Below, one piece after another: positions 9,525 through 18,394 of a DNA stretch of 64,000 nt. The notes beneath the pieces were generated by a model. That model saw nothing but the letters and a program-made list of their open reading frames with translations. It was not told the DNA's origin and searched no databases. The DNA is from Steroidobacter agaridevorans (GTDB taxonomy: Bacteria; Pseudomonadota; Gammaproteobacteria; Steroidobacterales; Steroidobacteraceae). The translations under genes and the position numbers were made by a program. The stretch covers positions 560,472 to 624,471 of the forward strand of contig NZ_BLJO01000001.1 of NCBI RefSeq assembly GCF_009932555.1, in the 5' to 3' direction. Position 1 is the first letter of the stretch; the number at the start of each line of letters is the position of its first letter.

Positions 9525-10697
9525 TCAGGACGCGCCGTTGCCGAGATCCTCGATCAACTGCCAGTGCAGATGCTGGGCCGCGCGCTCGTTCTTGCCATAG
9601 ACGAACGTGCCTTCGGGATTCGCCTGCGCATTTTTTTGAATGAACTCTTCCATCGGCCAGTCCTCTTGGGTGGCCGCATTGGCCAGGATGTCCCAGCTGG
9701 CGTTGATGCGGCTTTCCATTTCGGGACTGAGAATCTCCGGACGCACCAGGAAACGGATATGCACCGTGGATTGGTTCGGATTGCCAGGCACCGGCCACAC
9801 GGTCCAGAACTCGACATGATCGGGCGCGCCAATGATCAGCGCATTGGGATAGAGCAGCAGCAGTGAGCTGATGTACTTGGAGCTGCCTTCCAGCTCCGCG
9901 CCCTCTCGCACCAGCTGTTCCAGCTTGCGACGCGGTTGAAATAACTTGCCGTGCTTGCCGTAGGCCTGAAACACAGCGGTGTGCGTGGCCACGAGCTTGC
10001 CCACGCCACCCACGTGCAGGAACTGTGGATGCATGCTGTCCACGGCGCCGTCCATCACCAGCTTCCAGTTGATATTGAGCGTGAAAGACTTGTCGAGGAA
10101 GATCTGCGAGCGCTCCAGACCCCAGGGCGCGAGCTCCGCATCGACTTCGGGACCGAAGTACCCGGCGATCGAGCGACCCGGCGGGCTCGACAATTCGACC
10201 AGAACGAAACCGTGCCTCACGTGCGTGGTGAAACGCTTCAAACCGTTGCAGGACCGGTCGATCTCGCCGAACGATTCTTCATAGGGAACATGGCGCAAAT
10301 TTCCGCCTTCGGAGTTGTAGGCCCAGCCATGGTACTGACACATGAACACGCGCTTGCTGCCCGCCGCGGCCTGCTCGACCCGGCCGCCTCGATGTCGGCA
10401 CATGTTATGAAACGCGGCCACGCTGCCGTCGCTCTGTCGCACGATGAGTAACGCCACGCCCAGGACTTCGCGTGTCACATAGCTGCCCGTATCTTTCAGC
10501 TCGGACTCATGCGCGACGATTACCGGCAAGCGCTTCAACAGCGCGATCTCGGCATCCGCTCGCGCCGGGTTCACGAACTGGTCGATCGGAATGCGCAGCT
10601 CCGATGGCGCGGTATCGGTCGTCTTGTTACGAATATGCTCGATCAACCGCTGCGCGACATTGCTATCGACGCGGACGCTGCTGGTGCCTTGACTCAT
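9525..10697 (-). CDS. Rieske non-heme iron oxygenase, alpha subunit
   Basis: This 390-residue oxygenase has an N-terminal Rieske 2Fe-2S domain with ligands in CRHRGG and CQYHGW (Cys-X-His, then Cys-X2-His). A C-terminal catalytic domain follows, whose bridging Asp and two iron-binding His lie in VDSMHPQFLH. It would hydroxylate an organic substrate using electrons from a ferredoxin/reductase chain. No beta subunit is encoded nearby, so an alpha-only (KshA- or phthalate-oxygenase-like) oligomer is expected. It lies in the operon of TonB receptor, MFS, Rieske, CaiB and ligase, with 3-4 base gaps. The only ferredoxin reductase in the window is at 46034, which suggests a shared electron supply. 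Confidence 0.93.
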   Translation of the reverse strand: MSQGTSSVRVDSNVAQRLIEHIRNKTTDTAPSELRIPIDQFVNPARADAEIALLKRLPVIVAHESELKDTGSYVTREVLGVALLIVRQSDGSVAAFHNMCRHRGGRVEQAAAGSKRVFMCQYHGWAYNSEGGNLRHVPYEESFGEIDRSCNGLKRFTTHVRHGFVLVELSSPPGRSIAGYFGPEVDAELAPWGLERSQIFLDKSFTLNINWKLVMDGAVDSMHPQFLHVGGVGKLVATHTAVFQAYGKHGKLFQPRRKLEQLVREGAELEGSSKYISSLLLLYPNALIIGAPDHVEFWTVWPVPGNPNQSTVHIRFLVRPEILSPEMESRINASWDILANAATQEDWPMEEFIQKNAQANPEGTFVYGKNERAAQHLHWQLIEDLGNGAS

Positions 10698-10700
10698 GAA

Positions 10701-12068
10701 CTACTCCTCGGGAACGGGCACGGGCGGATGACTGAACAGAGCACTGCGCTCTGGCCGCGATGCTCGAGCGGAACTATCGAAAGATCGAAGCGCGCTCCCG
10801 AGCAAGAGATAAGACAAGGGAACGGTGCCGACGGCGATGACCGACAGCGCGACTGTCAATGACTGCGAAGCAAAGGTATCGAGCTGGTCGCTCAGCACGC
10901 CGACCAGCAACGGTCCGAGCCCCGTCCCGATCAATGCGCAAACCAGTCCTTGCAGCGCCATGATTCGCGCCCGCAACGGCTTGGGTGCAATGAACTGCAG
11001 TGGCACGGTAGACATACCGAGGATGGCGCTGCTGCACAGAAGTGAAACACCCACAACCGTGAGCTGAATCCAGACAGAAGCGATCTGCGGCCCGATGACG
11101 GCCGCCGGCAGCGCGACCAACGCACAAAGGCGCATCAGGCGGACCGTGCTGGTCACCACATCGCCCCGCGCCTTCCCCAAAATCATGCCGGCCCCCAGTG
11201 TGCCGATGGCGCCTGCCACGAGAAATACGGGACCGAACAAGAGGCCGACGGTGTGCGCGTCCATGCCATGAGCACGCATCAACGCTGCCGGCACCCAGGC
11301 GACCTGCGCATTGAACAGCAGCACGACCAAGGCGGTGGCGACGATGTACGCCATGAGTGGCCGCCAATCGGTACGAAGAAAGGTCACCAGCTCCGCCACC
11401 GTTGCATCGGATTTGCCGCTGGCCTCGGTCCTCGGCTCCTTCAGCAAACAAAGCACGATCAACGCCACCAGCATTCCCGGCGCGCCAGCCATGATGAAAA
11501 CCCACTGCCACGAGTCGAGGGGTCCGATGCCTGGAATCGCGGGCCACGGAGTTTGCGCAACGGCAGCGTAAATGGCGCCGCCTCCGACGAGCGCGATCGC
11601 TCCACCAAGATAGGGCGCGAGCATGAAGATCGACGTGGCCCGCACCAAACGTTTGGGATCGTACGTGTCGGCCATCATCGTCAAGGCGGCCGGCGGCAAA
11701 CCCGACTCCGCCGCTGCTACGCCAATGCGAGCCAGCAGCAGGTGCCAGAAGTTGACGGCCAGTCCGCAGAGCATGGTCATGCAGCTCCACACCGCGATAC
11801 ACGCCGCGATGATCCGAGGACGATTGCCTCGATCCGACAGGTGCGCCAGTGGCAGGCTGGCGAGCACGTAGAACACCGAGAAGCTCAGACCTTGAATGAC
11901 ACCGATCTGGGTATCGCTCAAGACCAGCGCCGACTTGATCGGCTCGACCAGCAGGCTGATGACATGCCGATCCACATACGACAACGTGAAACAGCACGTA
12001 AACAACACCGCGACCAGCCATGACGCGCCGGCTTGCTGCCGCAGGGTGCTCGGCCCGCTCGTGGACAA
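10701..12068 (-). CDS. MFS transporter (spinster-like)
   Basis: The 455-residue protein has about twelve hydrophobic helices and MFS signature stretches (LSYVDRHVISLLVEPIK, LSDRGNRPRI after helix 2). It would move an organic acid or other catabolite across the inner membrane. It is strongly similar to the second carrier at 39650 over most of its length, for example in SGLPPAALTM and IFMLAPYLGG, so the two are paralogs. The start appears to be TTG at 12068, 7 bases after the TonB-receptor stop; no better in-frame start was found near the first helix. Between a TonB receptor and a Rieske oxygenase, it probably imports the same substrate. Confidence 0.9.
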   Translation of the reverse strand: MSTSGPSTLRQQAGASWLVAVLFTCCFTLSYVDRHVISLLVEPIKSALVLSDTQIGVIQGLSFSVFYVLASLPLAHLSDRGNRPRIIAACIAVWSCMTMLCGLAVNFWHLLLARIGVAAAESGLPPAALTMMADTYDPKRLVRATSIFMLAPYLGGAIALVGGGAIYAAVAQTPWPAIPGIGPLDSWQWVFIMAGAPGMLVALIVLCLLKEPRTEASGKSDATVAELVTFLRTDWRPLMAYIVATALVVLLFNAQVAWVPAALMRAHGMDAHTVGLLFGPVFLVAGAIGTLGAGMILGKARGDVVTSTVRLMRLCALVALPAAVIGPQIASVWIQLTVVGVSLLCSSAILGMSTVPLQFIAPKPLRARIMALQGLVCALIGTGLGPLLVGVLSDQLDTFASQSLTVALSVIAVGTVPLSYLLLGSALRSFDSSARASRPERSALFSHPPVPVPEE

Positions 12069-12075
12069 GGCCGGC

Positions 12076-14421
12076 TCACTCCCCGAAGTGATAGCGCACG
12101 CTGACGCCGTAGCGCCGCGGTTCCTCGGCGATATGGCTGGTGAAGCCCAGCCCGTTCAACGTCACGAACAGGGAGCTGTTCTGCTTATCGAGCAGATTGG
12201 TCACGTACGCAGACACATCGAAACGCGAGCCCAGCACGGCGTTCCAGCTCACGTCGGCGTTGACGAGCTCCCGCGCCGCGACGCCGGTGACGCCGGGAAT
12301 GACGTCGTCGACCGCACTGTACTCGTCGACGTGATAGAAGGAGCCGCCCAACGAGATGTCTCCGCGACTCGCATCGATCGGCAGCGTGTAGCGAGCCCCG
12401 AACGTATATACGTTCTTGGGTGCGCGTGCGAACGGCGCGTTGGATAAGTCCGTGCCGTCCGGTGCGATGAACTCGGTGAACTCCGCGTCGGTATAAGCGT
12501 AGTCGGCGGACAACTCCAGCGACTCGATGGGACGCACCATGAGCTCAGCCTCGATGCCCTGGATGCGCGCGCGGCCCGCGTTGGTAGTGACCGCCGTAAC
12601 CGGCGCCACGTTCGGATCGGTCAGGATGCGCTGGATGTCTTCGTACTTCGAGTAATAAGCGGCCAGATTGGTCCGCAAGAACACATCGCCGGGCCGCCAA
12701 TCGGCTTTCAAGCCGATCTCGACGTCATCCACCGATTCAGGCTCGAAGGTGCGAGCCAGGCCCGCCTGCGAAGCTGCGCGAGATCCGAAGCCACCGCTGC
12801 GATAGCCATGGCGATGTGCGAGGTAGACCAGCTTCGAATCCGCAAACTGATAATCGAGACTGATGTTGTACGTCGGCTCGGAGAACGACGCATCGTTGGT
12901 GACTGCACAGTCGCCCAATGCCGGCGTCGTTTCCGGCGTCGCGGGATCGCCGTCCTGGTCTAGCGTAAAACGGCATGCGCTCCGAGTGCGATTACGAATC
13001 GTCGCCTCGCGCTCATCGCGGGTGTAGCGCGCGCCCGCCGTCAGCTTCAGGCCATCCAGCAACTCATAGGTGCCTTGAGCAAACACCGCATAGCTGGTGT
13101 TTTCTCCCGCGACATCGGTGATGGAATAGGCAGGCCCCTCGTACTCTTCGACATGCCGCGGCTCGATCGGCCCCGGATCGACTGCTCCGGCGTAGGACTC
13201 CGCCTGAGTGCGACCCTTCTCGCGGAAGTAATACAAGCCGGTGATCCAGTCCAGGCGCCCCGCCGTGCCGAGCAGTTGGAATTCTTCGCTCACCTGGTGC
13301 CCGCGATCGTTGCGTTCCTGGGGAAACAGCGCGCTCTCGGTGCCATCGACGTCATCGCGCAACTCGTCCCAGACTGTGCGATAGCCCAGGATGTTCTTGA
13401 TGCTTACATCGTCGCTGAGCGGCACCGTAATCGTGTTCGAGAACGTGTGCGTCTTGATGTCGTTGAACAACGGTGTGCCGTTTGCGACACGATAGATGCC
13501 GCGCGCTTGCTGCTCCGACAGCAGCGTCTCGAGCGGCCGATAACCCCGCGCTGCCCGGTACGCCTCGCCGTTGAACGAGCCATTCGGGTTCACATGCTTG
13601 ATGAAGCCAGGGGTACTTCCACTGTCATCGCGGAAGTAGTCGTAAACCGTGAGCACCTCGGCATCGCCGGGAAGCGTCAGCAGCGCCGAAACGCGCGCAG
13701 CCTGTTGATCGGTGTCGTTGATGTTCCGACCGAGCAACTCGTCGTAAACGAAGCCATCGTCCTTGCGATTCACGGCCGCGACGCGAACTTTCAACAGCTC
13801 GCCCACGGGCACGTTGATCATCGCCTCGGTGTTGAACGTCTCGAAGTTGCCGCCGGTCAAAGCAACCCTTCCTTCGAATCGATCGGTAGGCCTGTTGGGT
13901 CGGATGACGACGGCGCCACCAGTTGTGTTGCGGCCGAACAGCGTGCCCTGCGGACCGCGCAGGATTTCAATCGATCCAACGTCGAAGAGCGCGGCATTCA
14001 TGCCTTGCGTTCGAGCCATGACCACATCGCCCAGATAGGTCGATACCGAGGGATCGCCGATCACCGACAATTCCTGAGCGCTCAATCCACGGATCGTGAA
14101 AACCGGTTGCGATCGACCGCCACCGGAGGCGGGCACCGTCACGAGCGCTGGCGCAGCTTGCGAGAGTTGCGCGACGGATAGAATGTTTTGATGCTGCAAT
14201 TCCGCGGAGCTGACCGCTGTTACCGCGAGTGGGACGTCTTGCAGTCGTTCATCGCGACGGCGTGCCGTGACGATGACCTCTTCTGGCCCGACGGATGCTG
14301 GTTGCACCGTCGTGGGAGCAGCTTCGGACTGGACCTGAGCCAGCACCGTTGACGTGGCCGCCCATCCGGCAAAGGCCGTCAAGCCGCAGACAAATTTCTT
14401 ACCAAGCCCGGAGTTCGTCAT
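12076..14421 (-). CDS. TonB-dependent outer-membrane receptor
   Basis: This 781-residue protein has an N-terminal signal peptide (cleavage probably after STVLAQ), a plug domain starting near EEVIVTARRRDERLQDVP with the typical LRGPQGTLFGRNTTGGAV segment, and a beta-barrel ending in the aromatic-containing SVRYHFGE. It resembles the large proteobacterial receptor group used for hydrophobic or complex organic substrates. The ATG at 14421 is preceded by a GAGGGGG ribosome-binding site; the frame extends upstream without a better start. It heads the five-gene operon down to 6766. Its promoter contains the IclR-type operator-like element at 14510-14545. Confidence 0.94.
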   Translation of the reverse strand: MTNSGLGKKFVCGLTAFAGWAATSTVLAQVQSEAAPTTVQPASVGPEEVIVTARRRDERLQDVPLAVTAVSSAELQHQNILSVAQLSQAAPALVTVPASGGGRSQPVFTIRGLSAQELSVIGDPSVSTYLGDVVMARTQGMNAALFDVGSIEILRGPQGTLFGRNTTGGAVVIRPNRPTDRFEGRVALTGGNFETFNTEAMINVPVGELLKVRVAAVNRKDDGFVYDELLGRNINDTDQQAARVSALLTLPGDAEVLTVYDYFRDDSGSTPGFIKHVNPNGSFNGEAYRAARGYRPLETLLSEQQARGIYRVANGTPLFNDIKTHTFSNTITVPLSDDVSIKNILGYRTVWDELRDDVDGTESALFPQERNDRGHQVSEEFQLLGTAGRLDWITGLYYFREKGRTQAESYAGAVDPGPIEPRHVEEYEGPAYSITDVAGENTSYAVFAQGTYELLDGLKLTAGARYTRDEREATIRNRTRSACRFTLDQDGDPATPETTPALGDCAVTNDASFSEPTYNISLDYQFADSKLVYLAHRHGYRSGGFGSRAASQAGLARTFEPESVDDVEIGLKADWRPGDVFLRTNLAAYYSKYEDIQRILTDPNVAPVTAVTTNAGRARIQGIEAELMVRPIESLELSADYAYTDAEFTEFIAPDGTDLSNAPFARAPKNVYTFGARYTLPIDASRGDISLGGSFYHVDEYSAVDDVIPGVTGVAARELVNADVSWNAVLGSRFDVSAYVTNLLDKQNSSLFVTLNGLGFTSHIAEEPRRYGVSVRYHFGE

Positions 14422-14509
14422 CGCCCCCTCGCACGCAGTGCCCTGCACTGCCTTCTGCTGGCAGCCCACGCGACTCCTGCCCTGGACTCTTCGTAAGCCA
14501 AATTCGTTT

Positions 14510-14545
14510 TGTGCGTTTATCGCACGTCTGTTACGATAAAGTACA
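14510..14545 (-). promoter_or_regulatory. Operator-like element, degenerate copy (IclR-type site 1)
   Basis: The left arm TGTGCGT (14510-14516) matches TGTGCGA at six of seven positions. The right arm AAGTACA (14539-14545) matches TCGCACA poorly but stands at the same 22-base distance as in the three strong copies. On the minus strand the element contains GTGCGATAAACGCAC, itself a near-palindrome, with GATAAA positioned as a possible -10 for the TonB gene at 14421. The metallophosphoesterase gene diverges to the right. Confidence 0.5.
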
Positions 14546-14578
14546 CCAAAGTGAGTGCTCCGCCGTCAAGCCCTGAAC

Positions 14579-15157
14579 ATGAAGCTCGGCATCGTTTCCG
14601 ATATCCACGCGAACCCCGGTGCACTGCGCCGGGCGTTCGACTTGATGGGCGACGTCGATCGTTGGATCTGCCTGGGCGACTGCATCAACCAGTTTCGTTT
14701 TTCGAATGAGGTGGTGCGTGAGCTGCGCGATCGCGATGTCTGCACGATCTGGGGCAATCACGAAGAAGTTTTTTTCAGCGCGCAAGGAATGCGAGCGCGC
14801 GCCGAAGATTGGATCGAGCCAGAGCTGTTGATCTGGTTGTCACGACAACAGAAGCGCAGAGAGCTGCAACTCGAAGGCAAGCGAGTACTGCTCGTTCACA
14901 GCACGCCGTGGGAATCGGGCGGCGCCTACATCCTTCCATCGTCGAGCGAGTTCAAACGTTTTGGCGAGGTCGCGGCCGACATCGTCATGTATGGACACAT
15001 CCACTGCCCGGTCGCCACGCGCGTTGCCGGGACATTGGTGATCAATCCCGGCTCGACGGGCGAAGGCCGACCTACTTCGCAGGGCTTCATTTCGAGCTGT
15101 GCCGTACTGGATCTCGAGAGCGAGGCCGTCGAGCACTTCGATTTCATCGCGGACTGA
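14579..15157 (+). CDS. Calcineurin-like metallophosphoesterase
   Basis: The 192-residue protein has all the metal-binding signatures of small cytoplasmic metallophosphoesterases: SDIHAN (Asp-X-His), GDC, GNHEE, VHSTP and YGHIH (Gly-His-X-His). It would hydrolyse a phosphodiester or phosphomonoester; the substrate is unknown. ATG at 14579 starts directly at the family's beta strand (MKLGIVSDIH), so the eight upstream in-frame residues were dropped. It is divergent from the TonB receptor and followed by the DUF35/thiolase-like pair. Such an enzyme is unusual in a catabolic operon, and its role there is unclear. Confidence 0.9.
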   Translation: MKLGIVSDIHANPGALRRAFDLMGDVDRWICLGDCINQFRFSNEVVRELRDRDVCTIWGNHEEVFFSAQGMRARAEDWIEPELLIWLSRQQKRRELQLEGKRVLLVHSTPWESGGAYILPSSSEFKRFGEVAADIVMYGHIHCPVATRVAGTLVINPGSTGEGRPTSQGFISSCAVLDLESEAVEHFDFIAD

Positions 15158-15228
15158 GGTGTGTTTAGATGCCACGGCGGCAGACGCACCTCGGTTCGCC
15201 TATCGCACATCGTCTGATTGGAGATGTC

Positions 15229-15669
15229 ATGCAATTTTCTTACGAGCAACATCGAATCATCGGCGGCATCGGCGCCGACGATGAATACTGGCGCGCATTG
15301 GAACAAGGTGAATTCAAATTACCTCGTTGCTCCGGCTGCGGACAATGGACGTGGCCCGCGCACTACCGTTGCGGTGTTTGTGGCTCGTGGGAATTCGTTT
15401 GGACACCGCTCGAACCCGTCGGCACCGTATATGCGTGGACGCGCACGTGTTATGCGTTCGAGCGGGTGAAGGAGCGCGCCGCCGATGTTCCCTACGTCAC
15501 CGTGCTCGCCGAAATCCCCGCGGCTGGCAACGCGCGCGTCATGGGCATTCTGCAGGGCTCGGAAGAGAACCTCCGAATTGGCGCAGCTGTTCGCGGCCTG
15601 ATCTTGCCACCCTCAGAGAAGAGCAAACATTATCCCTCCATCCAGTGGACGCTGGAGGCACACCGATGA
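15229..15669 (+). CDS. DUF35 zinc-ribbon/OB-fold protein, partner of the thiolase-like protein
   Basis: This 146-residue protein carries a rubredoxin-like zinc ribbon with four cysteines (CSGC, ten residues, CGVC) at about residues 33-50 and then an OB-fold. DUF35 proteins bind thiolase-like or aldolase partners, for example ChsH2 with Ltp2 in steroid side-chain cleavage, or acetoacetyl-CoA synthase complexes in archaea. Its stop overlaps the start of the thiolase-like gene (ATGA at 15666-15669), which supports a stoichiometric complex. ATG at 15229 (MQFSYEQ) was preferred to an upstream in-frame start because it fits family length. A lone TATCGCACA (15201-15209) lies upstream, without a paired arm. 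Confidence 0.9.
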   Translation: MQFSYEQHRIIGGIGADDEYWRALEQGEFKLPRCSGCGQWTWPAHYRCGVCGSWEFVWTPLEPVGTVYAWTRTCYAFERVKERAADVPYVTVLAEIPAAGNARVMGILQGSEENLRIGAAVRGLILPPSEKSKHYPSIQWTLEAHR

Positions 15670-16829
15670 GCACCATTCGCGGCAAGACAGCGATCGTCGG
15701 CGTCGGTCAAACACCGTATTACAAGCGTGGCACGTCGCCCGATCCCGAGCTGAAGCTTTGCGTACGCGCCATCGTCGATGCCTGCGAAGAGGCAGGCATC
15801 CAGCCGAGCGAAGTGGATGGGTTCATTTCATACGCCTCCGAACGTAGCGATGCGCAGAAGCTGATGCCTGCGCTGGGCACGCGCGAAGTTCGATTCGCAG
15901 CGCTCAGCTGGATCCACGGTGGCGGCATTCCTGGCGCACTCAGTATCGCTGCGAGCGCCATCGTTGCCGGACAGGCAAGTGTCGTCGCGGTCTATCGATC
16001 GATGGCCGAGAGCGCAGGACAACGTTTGCGCATCAACGTCGCGCAGAACGATACCGCCGCACAATACCTCGTGAACGGCCTGGAATCGCCGGTCCAGATT
16101 CTGGCTCTGCGCGCGCAGCGGCTGATCGAGGCCGATGGCGTGCCGGCAGAAACGCTTCGTGCGATGGCCCAGGCGTGTTACTACCACGCTCGCAACAATC
16201 CTCGCGCCTATGGGCGCAATACGGTGCTCGATGACCAGACCTATGCGAATGCGCGAATGATCTCGGAGCCGTATCGGCTGTTCGACTGCTCACGCGAAAA
16301 CGACGGGGCTTGTGCGGTGATCGTTGTTTCCGCCGAGCGCGCGAAACACCTCAAACAGAAGCCCGCTTACATTCTCTCCGCACCCATGGGCGGTCTCGAA
16401 GGCAGCGGCGCGCGAGAGGAAAACATCCATCCGTATAGCACCGCCGGCCAGGCCGGCGTCGCGCGCAGGATGTGGGCCGAGTCTGGCTACGCGCCGAAAG
16501 ACGTGGACGTCCTGCAGGTGTATCAGAACATGACCGGCATGGGCGTCGGCGCCCTCATCGATCATGGTTTCTGCACTTTCGAGAACGCAGGCGAAGTCAT
16601 CCGCTTCGAGAATCTGATCGCGCCCAACGGCGCCCTGCCCTGTAACACCTCGGGCGGCGATCTCGCCGAAGGCTTCATTCACGGCATGGGTTTGATGGCG
16701 GAAGCAGTACGTCAACTACGCGGTACGTCCACCAATCAGGTGCCCGATGCGAAGCTTTCGCTCATGACCGGTGGCCCGGGCGATACGCTCACCAGCACGG
16801 CCTTGTTCGGTACCGAAGAGACGCTGTAA
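15666..16829 (+). CDS. Thiolase-like (SCP2/lipid-transfer family) protein lacking the nucleophilic cysteine
   Basis: The 387-residue protein has the thiolase fold signature (GKTAIVGVGQTPYYKRG at the N-terminus). Where true thiolases carry the acylated Cys, it has SWIHGGGIPGAL. The C-terminal loop reads NTSGGDLAEGFIHGMG instead of the GHPxGxSG loop. Members of this group, such as Ltp2, work with a DUF35 protein as retro-aldolases cleaving a hydroxylated side chain from a CoA ester; classical thiolysis is unlikely. The gene is coupled to the DUF35 gene and converges on the SDR/ACAD operon. A C-C lyase role in substrate side-chain removal is inference from family and context. Confidence 0.85.
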   Translation: MSTIRGKTAIVGVGQTPYYKRGTSPDPELKLCVRAIVDACEEAGIQPSEVDGFISYASERSDAQKLMPALGTREVRFAALSWIHGGGIPGALSIAASAIVAGQASVVAVYRSMAESAGQRLRINVAQNDTAAQYLVNGLESPVQILALRAQRLIEADGVPAETLRAMAQACYYHARNNPRAYGRNTVLDDQTYANARMISEPYRLFDCSRENDGACAVIVVSAERAKHLKQKPAYILSAPMGGLEGSGAREENIHPYSTAGQAGVARRMWAESGYAPKDVDVLQVYQNMTGMGVGALIDHGFCTFENAGEVIRFENLIAPNGALPCNTSGGDLAEGFIHGMGLMAEAVRQLRGTSTNQVPDAKLSLMTGGPGDTLTSTALFGTEETL

Positions 16830-16840
16830 TAACCGCGTCG

Positions 16841-17623
16841 TTAAAACAAACCGGGGTAGGCGCCGCCGTCGACGACGACGTTCTGCCCCGTCATGAACGC
16901 AAACGGCGAGCCGGCCAGCGTCGCGATCAGATCGCCCATTTCATCCGCGCTCGCGATGCGTCCGGCCGGACAGGTCCGAATCGTTTCTGCGAGCACGGCT
17001 TCGAAGGAGAGTCCTCGTTGTCGGGCGCGCTCGCTCAGCGCGCCACGTAGCGCATCGGTGTCCACGAGCCCGGGCAGCACGCTGTTGATGGTCACATTGA
17101 ATGGCGCAAGCTCGCGAACCAGCGCTGCAATCGCACCAGCAAGCGCCAGCCGCGCTGCATGCGAGTGCCCGTTCCTGATCTGCGGAAATTTGATGAAGCT
17201 CGCAGAGACGTTGACGATGCGTCCAAAACGACGCTGCTTCATGCCCGGTGTGTAGGCGCGGATCAGATCGAGCGCGGAATAGAAATGTGCATCGAACCAC
17301 CCTTCCCAATCCGTTCGCGACAACGACTCGAACTCCGCTGGCCGCTGTGGAGTGCCCGCGTGAGCGATCAGGATGTCCGTGTGCGGATACGCCGCGATGA
17401 TCCCTGCTCGTCCCTCGGGCGTGCTCAGATCCGCGAAGAGACCCTCAACGACACCGCCGGTCTCACGATGTAGCGAACCGACAGCTCGCATCGCAGACTC
17501 GTGCGTGCGAGCGACAATCGTTACCCGTGCGCCTTCGCTCGCGAGTCGCCGAGCCGTCGCATAGCCGATCCCGCGGCTACCGCCGCAAACCAACGCCATT
17601 CGGCCGGAGATGCCGAGATCCAT
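16841..17623 (-). CDS. SDR-family protein with atypical active site
   Basis: The 260-residue protein has the NAD(P)-binding glycine motif GGSRGIG at the N-terminus and general SDR length, ending in the family-typical GQNVVVDGGAYPGLF. The catalytic Tyr-X3-Lys is not present: the corresponding stretch reads RNGHSHAARLALAG, placing Ser/His and Arg there. The preceding Ser in VNVSASF is kept. It may use a different acid/base pair or a non-redox reaction. ATG at 17623 lies 2 bases after the stop of the upstream SDR. It is the last gene of the ten-gene operon starting at 28977. Confidence 0.88.
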   Translation of the reverse strand: MDLGISGRMALVCGGSRGIGYATARRLASEGARVTIVARTHESAMRAVGSLHRETGGVVEGLFADLSTPEGRAGIIAAYPHTDILIAHAGTPQRPAEFESLSRTDWEGWFDAHFYSALDLIRAYTPGMKQRRFGRIVNVSASFIKFPQIRNGHSHAARLALAGAIAALVRELAPFNVTINSVLPGLVDTDALRGALSERARQRGLSFEAVLAETIRTCPAGRIASADEMGDLIATLAGSPFAFMTGQNVVVDGGAYPGLF

Positions 17624-17625
17624 AT

Positions 17626-18381
17626 TCAGACAATCGACAGGCCGCCGTCGAGCGTGAGGCAGTGGCCATTCATATAAGACGCCTCGTCCGAGATCATCCA
17701 AACGGCGCCGCGAGCAATCTCGATCGGCTCCGCCCGACGGCCGTTCGGTAGTGTCATGGGGCCGACATCCTTGGGTTTCGTGGCCAATGCCTTCATCGCC
17801 AGCGGCGTATTCGTGGCGCCCGGCAGCAGTGCATTTATTCGAATGCCTTGCTTGGCGTAGTCGATCGCAGCAGCGCGCACGAGCCCGTTTACGCCGGCCT
17901 TGCCCGCGCAGTACTCCGGGCTCGTGGTCAACCCCATCACCGCGGCAACGGAGGAAATCGCCACGATGGAGCCGCCGCCCACTTTCAGCATCGCCGCGAT
18001 CTCGTACTTCATGCACAAGAACATCCCGCGCAGGTTGATCGCCATGTGCGCATCCCATTCGGACGCGTCGAGCTCGTGCACTTTCTTGCCTAGCTGACCG
18101 ATGCCAGCGCCATTGATAGCTCCGTCAAGACGGCCGCCGAAAGACTCCGCGGCTTCGACCATCGCCTTCACGTCAGTTTCAACCGCAACGTTGGCACGAA
18201 CAAACTGTGCACGACGCACGCCGCCTGCATTCACGGCGTCCACGACCTCGCGGCCGCCCGCCTCGTTGATGTCAGCGACGGTAACGATTGCACCGTGACC
18301 GATCAGCAACTCAACAGCCGCGCGACCGATGCCGCTGCCGCCACCCGTCACGATCACTGACTTGTCTGCTAATCCAATCAC
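17626..18381 (-). CDS. Short-chain dehydrogenase/reductase
   Basis: This 251-residue classical SDR has TGGGSGIGRA for cofactor binding, NGAGIG in the NNAG position, the catalytic Ser in VAISSVAAV and the Tyr-X3-Lys pair in YCAGKAG. An acidic residue after beta-2 (VADINEAG) favours NAD. It would oxidise a hydroxyl to a ketone, for example a 3-hydroxyacyl-CoA or a ring hydroxyl. It lies between an acyl-CoA dehydrogenase and the atypical SDR in the ten-gene minus-strand operon, in the position expected for the third step of beta-oxidation. The substrate is not determined. Confidence 0.92.
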   Translation of the reverse strand: MIGLADKSVIVTGGGSGIGRAAVELLIGHGAIVTVADINEAGGREVVDAVNAGGVRRAQFVRANVAVETDVKAMVEAAESFGGRLDGAINGAGIGQLGKKVHELDASEWDAHMAINLRGMFLCMKYEIAAMLKVGGGSIVAISSVAAVMGLTTSPEYCAGKAGVNGLVRAAAIDYAKQGIRINALLPGATNTPLAMKALATKPKDVGPMTLPNGRRAEPIEIARGAVWMISDEASYMNGHCLTLDGGLSIV

Positions 18382-18394
18382 GACGCGCCCTCGA

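Noticed and set aside
15201-15209. Fifth IclR-type operator upstream of the DUF35 gene
   Set aside because: Only one half-site is present; at the 22-base distance the partner arm matches at three of seven positions. Single half-sites are expected several times by chance in 64 kb.
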